This document shows, piece after piece, positions 44,125-50,786 of a DNA stretch of 50,786 bases; within the stretch, counting starts at the first letter, position 1; each line of letters opens with the position of its first letter. Made by a program: the position numbers and the translations under genes. Below the pieces are notes generated by a model. It saw nothing but the letters and a program-made list of their open reading frames with translations, did no database searches and had not been told where the DNA came from. Source of the stretch: Gemmatimonadota bacterium. Its GTDB lineage: Bacteria; JAAXHH01. Location of the stretch: contig JAPPBT010000087.1 of assembly GCA_026702745.1 (NCBI GenBank), positions 1 to 50,786 of the forward strand, in the 5' to 3' direction.

Positions 44125-45339
44125 CTATCCACGGCAAAACCGGGCGAAAACCTCCACGTGGCCACCGGCGATGTCTTCGTCCTCAGGAAGGCCCGTGATA
44201 TTGAGCCTGCAACGTCCGGGAGTGAAAACAGGATACAGATGGGCGTCGTAGATCGCCGCCGGGGCCTCGTCCTCGACGCGGGGATTGCGGAACAGACCGG
44301 CATAGCGGTCCGTGAACAGCTCGGAGAGCGGCGAACCGGCGCATTGGTCCTTCCAGGCTTTCTCCGCCGTGGCGACCCGCCGAAGTATGGCTGCGTGTTC
44401 ACGCTCCAGGGATTCCAGGTCGTTGACCAGCGCGGAGACGAATGCCCGCGTTACCGGATGTTCGAAAGACGAACCCCGGGCGCGCGTCACCGTATTGGCC
44501 AGTGCGGCCACTTCGTCGGACCGGGACGCGTCCGCCAGGTGCACCAGGAGCATCCCGCAGGGACGCAGAGCGAAGGTGCCGAAGGACTTGGTGGGGCTGA
44601 CGGAAACCCAGAAGGGCACGTCGTTCTCGATGAAGGGCCGGATCTGGTCGTCATAACTCATGGCCATGATCTCGTCGTACCCGCGGGACTCGAGGAGACG
44701 GGCATACTCGAATCCGGAATAGGCCCGGTCCAGCAGCACGGGGCGGCCCTTTGCCGCGGCGACACGTTCGCACATGGTCTCGAGGGACTGGACGCGGCCG
44801 GTCGTGTTCATCGGGCCAGCCTGGTAGATCCGCAGGAGGTCCGGGGCGTCCATCACGTCACCGATGGGAAACTCGCGGCAGGAGATCCGGCTCATCCGGG
44901 CGATCGCCTTGTATGCGGGCCAGGACAGTTCTTCCACGCCGATCGCCTGCAGGTCCGGATAGAGCTGCATGGCCATTTCAACCGCAGTCTTTACCGCGCC
45001 GGTGCCCGCGTCCGAGGGAATCAGCAGCGAGAAGCGGTCCCAGTAGTCCTCGGGGATGCGCTGCCAGCGCAGCACGGCTTCCTTGAGCGGTGCCGCGAGC
45101 GACGCGGTGCTCATATATTCACCGAGCAGGCTGTGGTCGATTTCGGCCCTGGCATGGTTGAGCAGCGTCTCGGAAGTCGGCCATGCCCGGCCCTTCCCGT
45201 CCACGACGATGCCGATGCCGTAGTTGTACCCTTCGGGGTCCTGGTCGCATACGATCTTCGCGATCTGGTTGGCATCGTTACCCTGGGCACCCAGCGCTTC
45301 CGCCGTTCGCTGTACGGCGGCGCCGAAGGACAGTTTCAT
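44125..45339 (-). CDS. Aspartate/aromatic-type aminotransferase (class I, fold type I)
   Basis: 404 residues. PLP lysine in SVSPTKSFGTFALRPCG, the aspartate contacting the pyridine ring in VLLDRAYSGFEY, MNTTG in place of the usual HNPTG, and the substrate arginine in RCRLNITGL. The order matches the AspC/TyrB (I-alpha) subgroup, though it is divergent at the N-terminus (NYGIGIVVDGKGRAWPTSE matches NLGVGaY...). It transfers amino groups between an amino acid and 2-oxoacid. Substrate unknown. It precedes the RidA-like gene by about 115 bp. Confidence 0.8.
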   Translation of the reverse strand: MKLSFGAAVQRTAEALGAQGNDANQIAKIVCDQDPEGYNYGIGIVVDGKGRAWPTSETLLNHARAEIDHSLLGEYMSTASLAAPLKEAVLRWQRIPEDYWDRFSLLIPSDAGTGAVKTAVEMAMQLYPDLQAIGVEELSWPAYKAIARMSRISCREFPIGDVMDAPDLLRIYQAGPMNTTGRVQSLETMCERVAAAKGRPVLLDRAYSGFEYARLLESRGYDEIMAMSYDDQIRPFIENDVPFWVSVSPTKSFGTFALRPCGMLLVHLADASRSDEVAALANTVTRARGSSFEHPVTRAFVSALVNDLESLEREHAAILRRVATAEKAWKDQCAGSPLSELFTDRYAGLFRNPRVEDEAPAAIYDAHLYPVFTPGRCRLNITGLPEDEDIAGGHVEVFARFCRG

Positions 45340-45387
45340 GCTCGCTCCGTTTCTACTTCAGGAAGGAAACGCTTAAGACGGAAAGAC

Positions 45388-46176
45388 TCACAGGAGGTAG
45401 ACGAAAACGAATAGAAAGGGCCAGACGAGCACGACGAATCCCCAGAACATCCCGCCCATGGTCAGGCCTTCGTGTGCTTCGCGGGAATATGCGCCTTTGC
45501 TGAACCTGCGCGACACGTAGAGCAACCCCAGGACGGCGATGAAAACGTGCAGCGCATGCATCCCGATCATTACGTAGAAAACCGCGCCGTATATATTCTG
45601 GGTGACGGTCAGGCCGAAATCGATCAGCCGGACCCATTCCACGCCCTGCACCACCAGGAAAAGGATGCCAAGTAGCGCGGCCGTGTTCAGCAAACGCCTG
45701 GAAGACGGCACAAGTCCGCGCTGGATGGACCGCCACGCACCGTACATGGCCGCGCCGCTGCCCAGCAGGACAAGGGTATTGAAGAGGGACATCATCACGG
45801 GGAGCCTGGGCTGGTCCGAAGGCGGCCATTCCGGGTAGCCCGTCCGTACAACGGCGAACGTGACGATCAGCGTCAGGAAGAGGACAGCCTCGCTGGCAAT
45901 GAACACGAGCATGCCCAGCACGTTGGTCCCCATGGCCGGCGGTGCCGCGGGAGGGGAACCGGGCGGTCCGTCGTCACCGCCGCCGCCACCCCGGCCGCCA
46001 CCTCCACGGTCGTCACCTTCCCGGCCGCCATCGCCGGTTCCGGTTTCGCGCCGTTCTGATCCGGTACGCCCGCCGCCGGAGCCGGGGACACGTACCCACT
46101 CACGGTCCCTGACTTCCGGTTCCAGCAGCTCAGTCTGCGTATCGGTTTGCGTACCGGGCTTCGTCACGACAGACAT
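45388..46176 (-). CDS. Heme-copper oxidase subunit III-like protein with Gly-rich N-terminus
   Basis: 262 residues. The N-terminal 75 are hydrophilic and very Gly/Arg/Asp-rich (GDDRGGGGRGGGGGDDGPPG). Five membrane segments follow, with the subunit III features VFIASEAVLFLTLIVTF, FNTLVLLGSGAAMYGAW, YVMIGMHALHVFIAVLG and FWGFVVLVWPFLFVFVYL. Subunit III normally partners subunits I and II; neither is in this window, so this copy is an orphan. It may serve an oxidase encoded elsewhere or a NorE-like role. The Gly-rich region is unusual for the family. Confidence 0.8.
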   Translation of the reverse strand: MSVVTKPGTQTDTQTELLEPEVRDREWVRVPGSGGGRTGSERRETGTGDGGREGDDRGGGGRGGGGGDDGPPGSPPAAPPAMGTNVLGMLVFIASEAVLFLTLIVTFAVVRTGYPEWPPSDQPRLPVMMSLFNTLVLLGSGAAMYGAWRSIQRGLVPSSRRLLNTAALLGILFLVVQGVEWVRLIDFGLTVTQNIYGAVFYVMIGMHALHVFIAVLGLLYVSRRFSKGAYSREAHEGLTMGGMFWGFVVLVWPFLFVFVYLL

Positions 46177-46207
46177 GTTCTGAGACTCCCGCCCTTCCCG
46201 GCGTCAT

Positions 46208-47050
46208 TCATCCCAGTCGGTAAAACTCCCGGGCATTATCGTGGAACAACTTGCGGCGGTCCTCCTCGGAGACGCCCGCCACCGCGGCAACGAGAGTTTC
46301 GAACCACGCCCGGTAGGTCGCCGCGAGCGTACAGACCGGCCAGTCGCTTCCGTACATCACCCGGTCGAACCCGAAGATATCGATCAGATGGTCGATGTAG
46401 GGTCTCAGGTCGTCCGCGGTCCAGTTCTCCTTCGCCCGGGTCACGAGCCCGGAAATCTTGCAGACCGTGTTGGGAAACCCGGCCAGCTGGTTCATGTAGT
46501 CCGCCCACGGCTCGAAGCCGCCCGCCGCGATATCCGGCCCCCCGCAGTGGTTGATGGCGTGGGTCACCTCGGGCGTCGCGCGAACAAGGGTCACCGCCGC
46601 GTCCAGCTGCGTGACGTTGGCGCATAGTTCAAAGGTGTACCCGTACTTCGGCAGCACCTTGACGCCTTCGATCAGGGACGGCCAGCTGTAGAACGCCGGG
46701 TCTTCGTGATGCCAGGCCATGCGGCGAATGCCGACCACCATGGGGTAGTCCGCGGCAAGCCGCTCCAGGGTCTCCTCGCGGTCCTCCGATTCCAGGGGCG
46801 CCGTGGGGACGATCGCGCCGATCATGCCGTCCTCGGCGGCTATGCGCACGAGCCGGTCCACCTCGGCCACCTCGGCGCCGGGGGCGGGGTCCGCTTCGAT
46901 ATGTACGGACCTGGTGATATCGATGCCTTCGAACGCAGCCCGGTAGTCCTCCGGTCCATACCGCTGCCGAAGGGCGTCGAATCCTTCCAGCCAGGGATAA
47001 CTCAGTTCGGCCGTATCCCAGAGATGCTGATGCGCATCGATGATCTGCAA
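46208..47050 (-). CDS. Amidohydrolase family protein (COG3618, fuconolactonase-like)
   Basis: 280 residues with a TTG start at 47050, chosen because GGAGG lies six bases upstream and translation then begins at the metal motif IIDAHQHLWD. The barrel continues through VHIEADP, AWHHEDPAFY, HAINHCGGPDI, VCKISGL and YGSDWPV near the end. This is the set of COG3618 metal-dependent lactonases and related decarboxylases. It opens a lactone such as L-fuconolactone, but the substrate is not determined. It starts 23 bp after the frame-corrected end of the MBL gene, suggesting one transcript. Confidence 0.85.
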   Translation of the reverse strand: MQIIDAHQHLWDTAELSYPWLEGFDALRQRYGPEDYRAAFEGIDITRSVHIEADPAPGAEVAEVDRLVRIAAEDGMIGAIVPTAPLESEDREETLERLAADYPMVVGIRRMAWHHEDPAFYSWPSLIEGVKVLPKYGYTFELCANVTQLDAAVTLVRATPEVTHAINHCGGPDIAAGGFEPWADYMNQLAGFPNTVCKISGLVTRAKENWTADDLRPYIDHLIDIFGFDRVMYGSDWPVCTLAATYRAWFETLVAAVAGVSEEDRRKLFHDNAREFYRLG

Positions 47051-47073
47051 AGAACACCTCCCGTTCTTGAACG

Positions 47074-47974
47074 TTATTCCGCCGAACCGTAACTGTTGAA
47101 TATTGTCTCGATCCAGCGAACTTCCGGGACGAAGTCGCTCGCGTAGCCGGACCACTCATCCGGCAGGCCAGCCGCCGTGATCTCGTCGAGGGTTTTCCCC
47201 TCCGTCATCATCGCACGGACAGCATCCGTAGTCGCTACGATCATGCCGTGGTAAGTCTGAAGGTCCGTCCGCCCGCCCGCCCAGATCGCCGTGTCCCGGT
47301 ATGACCCGGGTGTCCGGTCCGATGATATCCAGCACCTCGGCGATATTGCGGATCAGTCCGTCCACCGTACCACCGCTGCGCAGGTCCACAAAGGGGAACC
47401 GTCCATTGAAAAAGGTATCCCCCATGTGCACCACGTTCGATCCCGTGAAGTAAACGTAACTGTCGTTATCCGTGTGAGCGCCGGGCATATGCACCAGCCT
47501 GATCTCTTCACCATTGAAGTGGACCGAGACCTCATCGTCGAAGGTGATCACCGGCCAGCCGTCCTCCACCATGGCGGGGATGGTCTGGACGCCCCGCTGA
47601 TGTGGCGTGGAGAGCCGTTTGCGGACGTTTGTATGGGCGATGATGGTCGCCTCGAGGCCGAATATGGGGTTGCCGCCGACATGATCGCCGTGAAAATGGG
47701 TGTTCAGGACGAACTTGAGGGGGCCCGCGTGCAGGCCCCGGAGGGCCGACTTGATCTTGTCGGCCAGCGGCGCGTACTGGTCGTCGACGATCAATATGCC
47801 GTCTTCGCCGACCGAAACGCCGATGTTTCCACCGCTGCCGGTCAGCATGTAGATGTTTCCGACGACGGGATGGGCTTCGACGACCACCTCATCCCAATTC
47901 TGCTGTGCATCGGCCGGGCCGGACAAAGCCAAAACGACGAACAACACCGAAAAACACCCGCGTGCCGGATTCAT
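47074..47974 (-). pseudogene. Secreted MBL-fold hydrolase, frameshifted in a GGGC repeat
   Basis: The original frame gives a signal peptide (VLFVVLALSGPADAQ), the metal motif THFHGDHVGGNP, MPGAHTDNDSYV, VVHMGDTFF and IPGHGDLGG, then turns to low-similarity sequence. Near 47271 the coding strand reads a GGGC repeat (plus-strand GCCCGCCCGCCC). Removing one 4-bp unit restores DLQTYHGMIVATTDAVRAMM...GLPDEW...DFVPEVRWIETIF to a stop at 47074, matching the family's tail and landing 23 bp before the next gene. Either a true frameshift, a slipping repeat, or a sequence error. All metal ligands lie upstream of the shift. Confidence 0.75.
47271..47282 (-). repeat. (GCCC)3 tetranucleotide repeat at a frameshift
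   Basis: Three GCCC units in plus orientation sit inside the MBL gene. A change of one unit shifts the frame; loss of one unit restores the conserved C-terminus. Confidence 0.7.
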
Positions 47975-48116
47975 TTCCTTACTCCTTGTGAGCGCTCTCG
48001 AATAGCCCGGAAAGTGTCCGGCTCCATGCCGAATGGACGTCTGTTTTCGGACTCCATCTATTCGATCATAAGGGTAAGGGTTATCAGTCAGGTTGTCACG
48101 GAATTACGTGATCCCC
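47975..48116. other. Intergenic region, 142 bp
   Basis: Lies upstream of the MBL gene and downstream of the small membrane gene. No repeat, RNA or clear promoter recognised. Confidence 0.3.
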
Positions 48117-48422
48117 TCAGCCTGTCCCTCGGTAGAATGTCTCCGCGGTCTTACAGGTTACGAATAAGGCGCCCAGCATCAGGACAAGGAAGAGGTACAT
48201 CGGCCACGACGGAGCGTACCACCACGCCAGCGTGAAGAAGACGGCGCTTATGCATGTGCCGGGTAGCACCATCTTGTTGTACGCGACCTTGAACAGGACA
48301 AGGACGAACAACCCGAAGATACCCTTCAGGATCAGTCCCCAGAACGTCTCCGGCAGCGCCAGGATCACGACAATACAGAAGCAGATGAACAGGAGCAGTA
48401 CGACAGGGAGTAGACGGTTCAT
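48117..48422 (-). CDS. Small multi-pass membrane protein, unknown
   Basis: 101 residues, mostly hydrophobic: [53 protein letters not shown] and [15 protein letters not shown] suggest four membrane helices. Its ATG overlaps the stop codon of the collagen-trypsin gene by four bases (ATGA), so the two are translated together. A role beside that secreted protease (export, anchoring) is inferred from the coupling alone. Confidence 0.6.
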   Translation of the reverse strand: MNRLLPVVLLLFICFCIVVILALPETFWGLILKGIFGLFVLVLFKVAYNKMVLPGTCISAVFFTLAWWYAPSWPMYLFLVLMLGALFVTCKTAETFYRGTG

Positions 48423-49627
48423 TGCGAAAGTATCAGGTCCGGACGGTAGTATCTGGCAGCGTCCAGCTGCAGTCCGGAAACATCGTCAAACCATGATGAA
48501 CTACTTTCCGCGATGGTCGCGGTCCGGTCCGCCTGATCCAACCAGTCGATGAATTCCCACACGGCCTGAACGTGGATTCCATAGTCTTCGTGCGTGTCGA
48601 TCCTTCCGATGACCACTTCGTCGTCCGCTATCTCTATCGTAATCCCCGCGTATTGCACGGCCACGATGTAGCCATGGTGGTCGAATACCGGACTGCCGCT
48701 CGTCCCACCGGTCAACGCCATGTTGTAATGAACGACACGGCCGGTGTTTTGAGGATCTCGGTCAAACGCGGCATCGTAGAAGGGCCGGAGCGAACTGAGG
48801 GTGCCTTCCCGGAAGGTTGCCAGCGGCAGTACGTCATTCTGCAAGGGGGAATAGCCCGGAAAGCCGAGTGATCCCAGAGGCTGGCCGATACGCAATCCTC
48901 CGGCCAGATCCCTCGGCAGAAACGCGGGGAGTGCATGGGGCAGTTCTTCTCCGAGGACGATCAACGCCACGTCGGGCGATTCGAGCGTACCGTCGTAATC
49001 CGGGTGGGTGAAGTACCGATTCCACGTGTAGGTTTCGCTTTCGCCGACCAGCGTACCGGTCCTGGTGGCGAAGGGCCTTGGATTGCGACTGCGCAGCCTG
49101 GGGTCGGACAGCAGCTCGTCGATCCGATCAGCCACGTGCGCGGCGGTCCACAGCCGGTCCGTGTAGTACGCGCGGAAGGCGGTTCCGAGCACCCTGTTGC
49201 CGTCGTTCATCATGATGCCGACGGCATAAATCGCGTCGTAGAGGTTACCCTCTTCGATCACGCCCGCCCAGTTGAGCGTCTCCCCCTGCGGGCCGACGGG
49301 ACCCTGTTCGCCCTGTTCGCCCTGTTCGCCCTGTTCGCCAGGATCGCCCTGCGGTCCGGCCGGGCCCGGACTGCCCGGTGGACCCGTTTCGCCGCGTTCT
49401 CCCTGGGGACCGGGAATACCCGGGTCGCCCTGGATGCCTGGTTCGCCCTGGATGCCTGGTTCGCCCTGGATGCCTGGTTCGCCCTGGGATCCCGCGATCC
49501 CCTGCGGACCCGAAATGCCTTGAGGCCCCGGTGGACCCTGGACGCCCGCCGGACCGACCGGACCCCGTTCGCCCTGACATGCAACGGCCAGCAGAAACGC
49601 CGTCAACAAAAACGCTCTAAGCGACAC
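48419..49627 (-). CDS. Collagen-like, trypsin-like serine protease lipoprotein
   Basis: 402 residues. Lipoprotein signal with LLAVAC, then about 32 Gly-X-Y triplets (residues about 19-114; for example [19 protein letters not shown] in three copies, [10 protein letters not shown]). A linker [20 protein letters not shown] leads to a chymotrypsin-fold domain: the catalytic histidine in LWTAAHVAD, aspartate in [10 protein letters not shown], serine in [13 protein letters not shown]. The fold resembles HtrA/V8-type proteases. It is tethered to a membrane with a rigid collagen stalk. The neighbour at 49661 is a paralogue with the same architecture. The substrate is unknown; a surface or host-contact role is a guess. 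Confidence 0.85.
   Translation of the reverse strand: MSLRAFLLTAFLLAVACQGERGPVGPAGVQGPPGPQGISGPQGIAGSQGEPGIQGEPGIQGEPGIQGDPGIPGPQGERGETGPPGSPGPAGPQGDPGEQGEQGEQGEQGPVGPQGETLNWAGVIEEGNLYDAIYAVGIMMNDGNRVLGTAFRAYYTDRLWTAAHVADRIDELLSDPRLRSRNPRPFATRTGTLVGESETYTWNRYFTHPDYDGTLESPDVALIVLGEELPHALPAFLPRDLAGGLRIGQPLGSLGFPGYSPLQNDVLPLATFREGTLSSLRPFYDAAFDRDPQNTGRVVHYNMALTGGTSGSPVFDHHGYIVAVQYAGITIEIADDEVVIGRIDTHEDYGIHVQAVWEFIDWLDQADRTATIAESSSSWFDDVSGLQLDAARYYRPDLILSQ
49306..49491 (-). repeat. Collagen-coding short tandem repeats
   Basis: A 9-bp unit (CCCTGTTCG) is repeated about four times near 49310-49340, and an 18-bp unit (CCCTGGATGCCTGGTTCG) about three times near 49431-49490. All are multiples of nine, so repeat gain or loss changes the number of Gly-X-Y triplets without changing frame. 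Confidence 0.8.
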
Positions 49628-49660
49628 CCGATTTTCCTTGTTTCGTCCTGGTATACCGGG

Positions 49661-50785
49661 TTACGGAAGCCACGTTTCCCCGTTCCAGTTCTTGGGGAAG
49701 GCCTGGTACTCCGTAGTCTGTGACTGCGAGCCTGCTTCGACGGTATCGGTTTCGTTCAACCCGCCGTTGGTAACGGTAGCATCCACGCTGGCCAAAAAGT
49801 CCAGCAGATCCCACGCCAACGAGATGTTAATGCCGAAGTTATCGAGCGTACTTGTAGACGCAAGGTACCCGGGCTCCTCTTCCTCTTCTTCCTCGCCCTC
49901 ACCTTCTTCATCACCTTCGTCCGCCCCCCCGCCTTCATCTTCTTCCTCATCCTCATCCACTTCGCCTTCGTCTTCTTCTCCCTCACCTTCACCTTCATCC
50001 TCGCTTGGGTTTTCACCTTCTTCCTCTTCTTCTGGATAAGGTATTATTTCTCTGATCCCAGCGTGGTTAATCGCGATGATGAATCCCTGGTGATCGAAGA
50101 CCGGGCTGCCGCTCGTACCGCCGCGCGTCGCCAGGTTGTAGTGGACCAGATGGCCGGTATTTATGGGAAAATTGATAAACGATTCGTTGTATAACGGCCG
50201 AATCGCGCTGATTGTCCCATCCTTGAAACTGGCCTGAGGAAGGAGGGCGTCGAAAACCCTGGGCAATGCCGGAAAACCGAGCGTCCCCACAGGTTGACCG
50301 ACGCGCAGATCGTCGGTGAACTCCCGGGGCAGAAAAACCGGCATGGCATGATTGATCGTACCGTTGATTTCGATCAGTGCGACATCCGCGGACATGAGGG
50401 AACCGTCGTACTCGGGGTGAATAATGTATGGCCTCCAGATATAGGTTTCATCTCCGCCGATGAGCGTGCCCGTGCGGGTGACGAATGGGACCGGGTTCAG
50501 TTCCGCGAATTCCGGGTCATTGATGGCATCCACGATATCTGTGACCACGTGGGCATTCGTCCACAGCTTGTCGGTGAAATACGCACTGAAAGCGGTTCCA
50601 GCTGTAAGCGGTCCTTCGTCGGTCAACACGCCGACGATGTAAACGGCATCCTGCAGGTTGCCCGTTTCGATGACATCCGCCCAGTTGAGCGTCTCACCGG
50701 GTTCACCCTGTTCGCCCTGATCGCCCTGGGGTCCCTGCACACCCTGGACGCCCTGCACACCCTGGGCACCCTGAACGCCCTGGTC
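49661..50785 (-). CDS. Second collagen-like, trypsin-like protease (5' end outside window)
   Basis: About 374 visible residues; the N-terminus continues beyond the window, which ends in Gly-X-Y triplets (GVQGVQGPQGDQGEQGEPG). The ETLNWADVIETGNLQDAVYIVGV linker and protease domain match the neighbour closely: histidine in LWTNAHVV, aspartate in SADVALIEING, serine in [13 protein letters not shown]. After the serine a 50-residue nearly pure Glu/Asp/Gly loop (residues encoded at 49880-50035) is inserted, which the paralogue lacks. The close similarity indicates tandem duplication. The signal peptide and full collagen length cannot be seen. Confidence 0.85.
   Translation of the reverse strand, partial: DQGVQGAQGVQGVQGVQGPQGDQGEQGEPGETLNWADVIETGNLQDAVYIVGVLTDEGPLTAGTAFSAYFTDKLWTNAHVVTDIVDAINDPEFAELNPVPFVTRTGTLIGGDETYIWRPYIIHPEYDGSLMSADVALIEINGTINHAMPVFLPREFTDDLRVGQPVGTLGFPALPRVFDALLPQASFKDGTISAIRPLYNESFINFPINTGHLVHYNLATRGGTSGSPVFDHQGFIIAINHAGIREIIPYPEEEEEGENPSEDEGEGEGEEDEGEVDEDEEEDEGGGADEGDEEGEGEEEEEEEPGYLASTSTLDNFGINISLAWDLLDFLASVDATVTNGGLNETDTVEAGSQSQTTEYQAFPKNWNGETWLP
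49880..50035 (-). repeat. Acidic low-complexity loop in the second protease
   Basis: About 50 codons give almost only Glu, Asp and Gly, in EEEEEGENPSEDEGEGEG-like runs, from imperfect purine-rich (GAGGAAGAG-like, minus strand) repeats. It falls in a surface loop after the catalytic serine. Confidence 0.8.
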
Positions 50786-50786
50786 G

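Noticed and set aside
47975-48116. Possible promoter or small RNA in the gap upstream of the MBL gene
   Set aside because: No well-spaced hexamers, hairpin with T-run or conserved structure could be supported by eye.
49306-49491. Regular 9- and 18-bp repeats that could suggest a CRISPR array
   Set aside because: Units are contiguous without unique spacers and encode Gly-X-Y collagen triplets in frame.

Overview
The window reads as chromosomal DNA of a GC-rich, double-membraned, uncultivated bacterium. Lipoprotein signals, a TolC-type outer-membrane factor and an outer-membrane beta-barrel indicate a Gram-negative envelope. The gene mix (phytanoyl-CoA and TauD dioxygenases, Gfo/Idh oxidoreductases, COG3618 amidohydrolase, GH32, collagen-like proteins) resembles metagenome-derived lineages such as Latescibacterota or Poribacteria-like groups, but that placement is inference and no phylogenetic marker was tested. 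I saw no tRNA, rRNA, CRISPR array or insertion sequence.

Region 1 (1-12.0 kb) is the most unusual part. A minus-strand gene train runs outer-membrane factor > membrane-fusion protein > RND pump > GPP34-cytochrome P450 fusion > sterol 24-C-methyltransferase-like enzyme > secreted TPR protein. Most junctions overlap or are a few bases apart, and the RND stop and P450 start share one base. Converging on it are a Rieske oxygenase and the end of a COG2907 flavin oxidoreductase. The methyltransferase has eukaryote-like Erg6/SMT motifs including the C-terminal sterol-methyltransferase domain. I infer a polycyclic-lipid (sterol-like) tailoring and export locus.

Region 2 (12.3-21.8 kb) has an ECF-type transporter (fused A-A' ATPase plus EcfT), a Gfo/Idh/MocA oxidoreductase, a PYROXD2-like flavoprotein, overlapping apaG-proS, citrate synthase with a near-consensus promoter, and a beta-barrel protein. 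Region 3 (21.8-33.3 kb) is a metabolic patchwork: a lipoprotein amidase, an alpha/alpha-toroid-like protein, a cupin, GH32, SDR, PhyH and TauD dioxygenases, MBL hydrolase and adenosine deaminase. It contains a carboxymuconolactone-decarboxylase/AhpD-like gene whose CxxC second cysteine is a TGA followed by a SECIS-like hairpin, so it is a strong selenoprotein candidate.

Region 4 (33.4-50.8 kb) is entirely on the minus strand: a complete oligopeptide ABC importer, an alcohol dehydrogenase-like protein, a second solute-binding protein, a two-domain RidA-like protein, an aspartate-type aminotransferase, an orphan cytochrome oxidase subunit III, an amidohydrolase, a frameshifted secreted MBL hydrolase, and two tandem collagen-trypsin proteins. 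Short tandem repeats recur in coding regions and just downstream of several genes.
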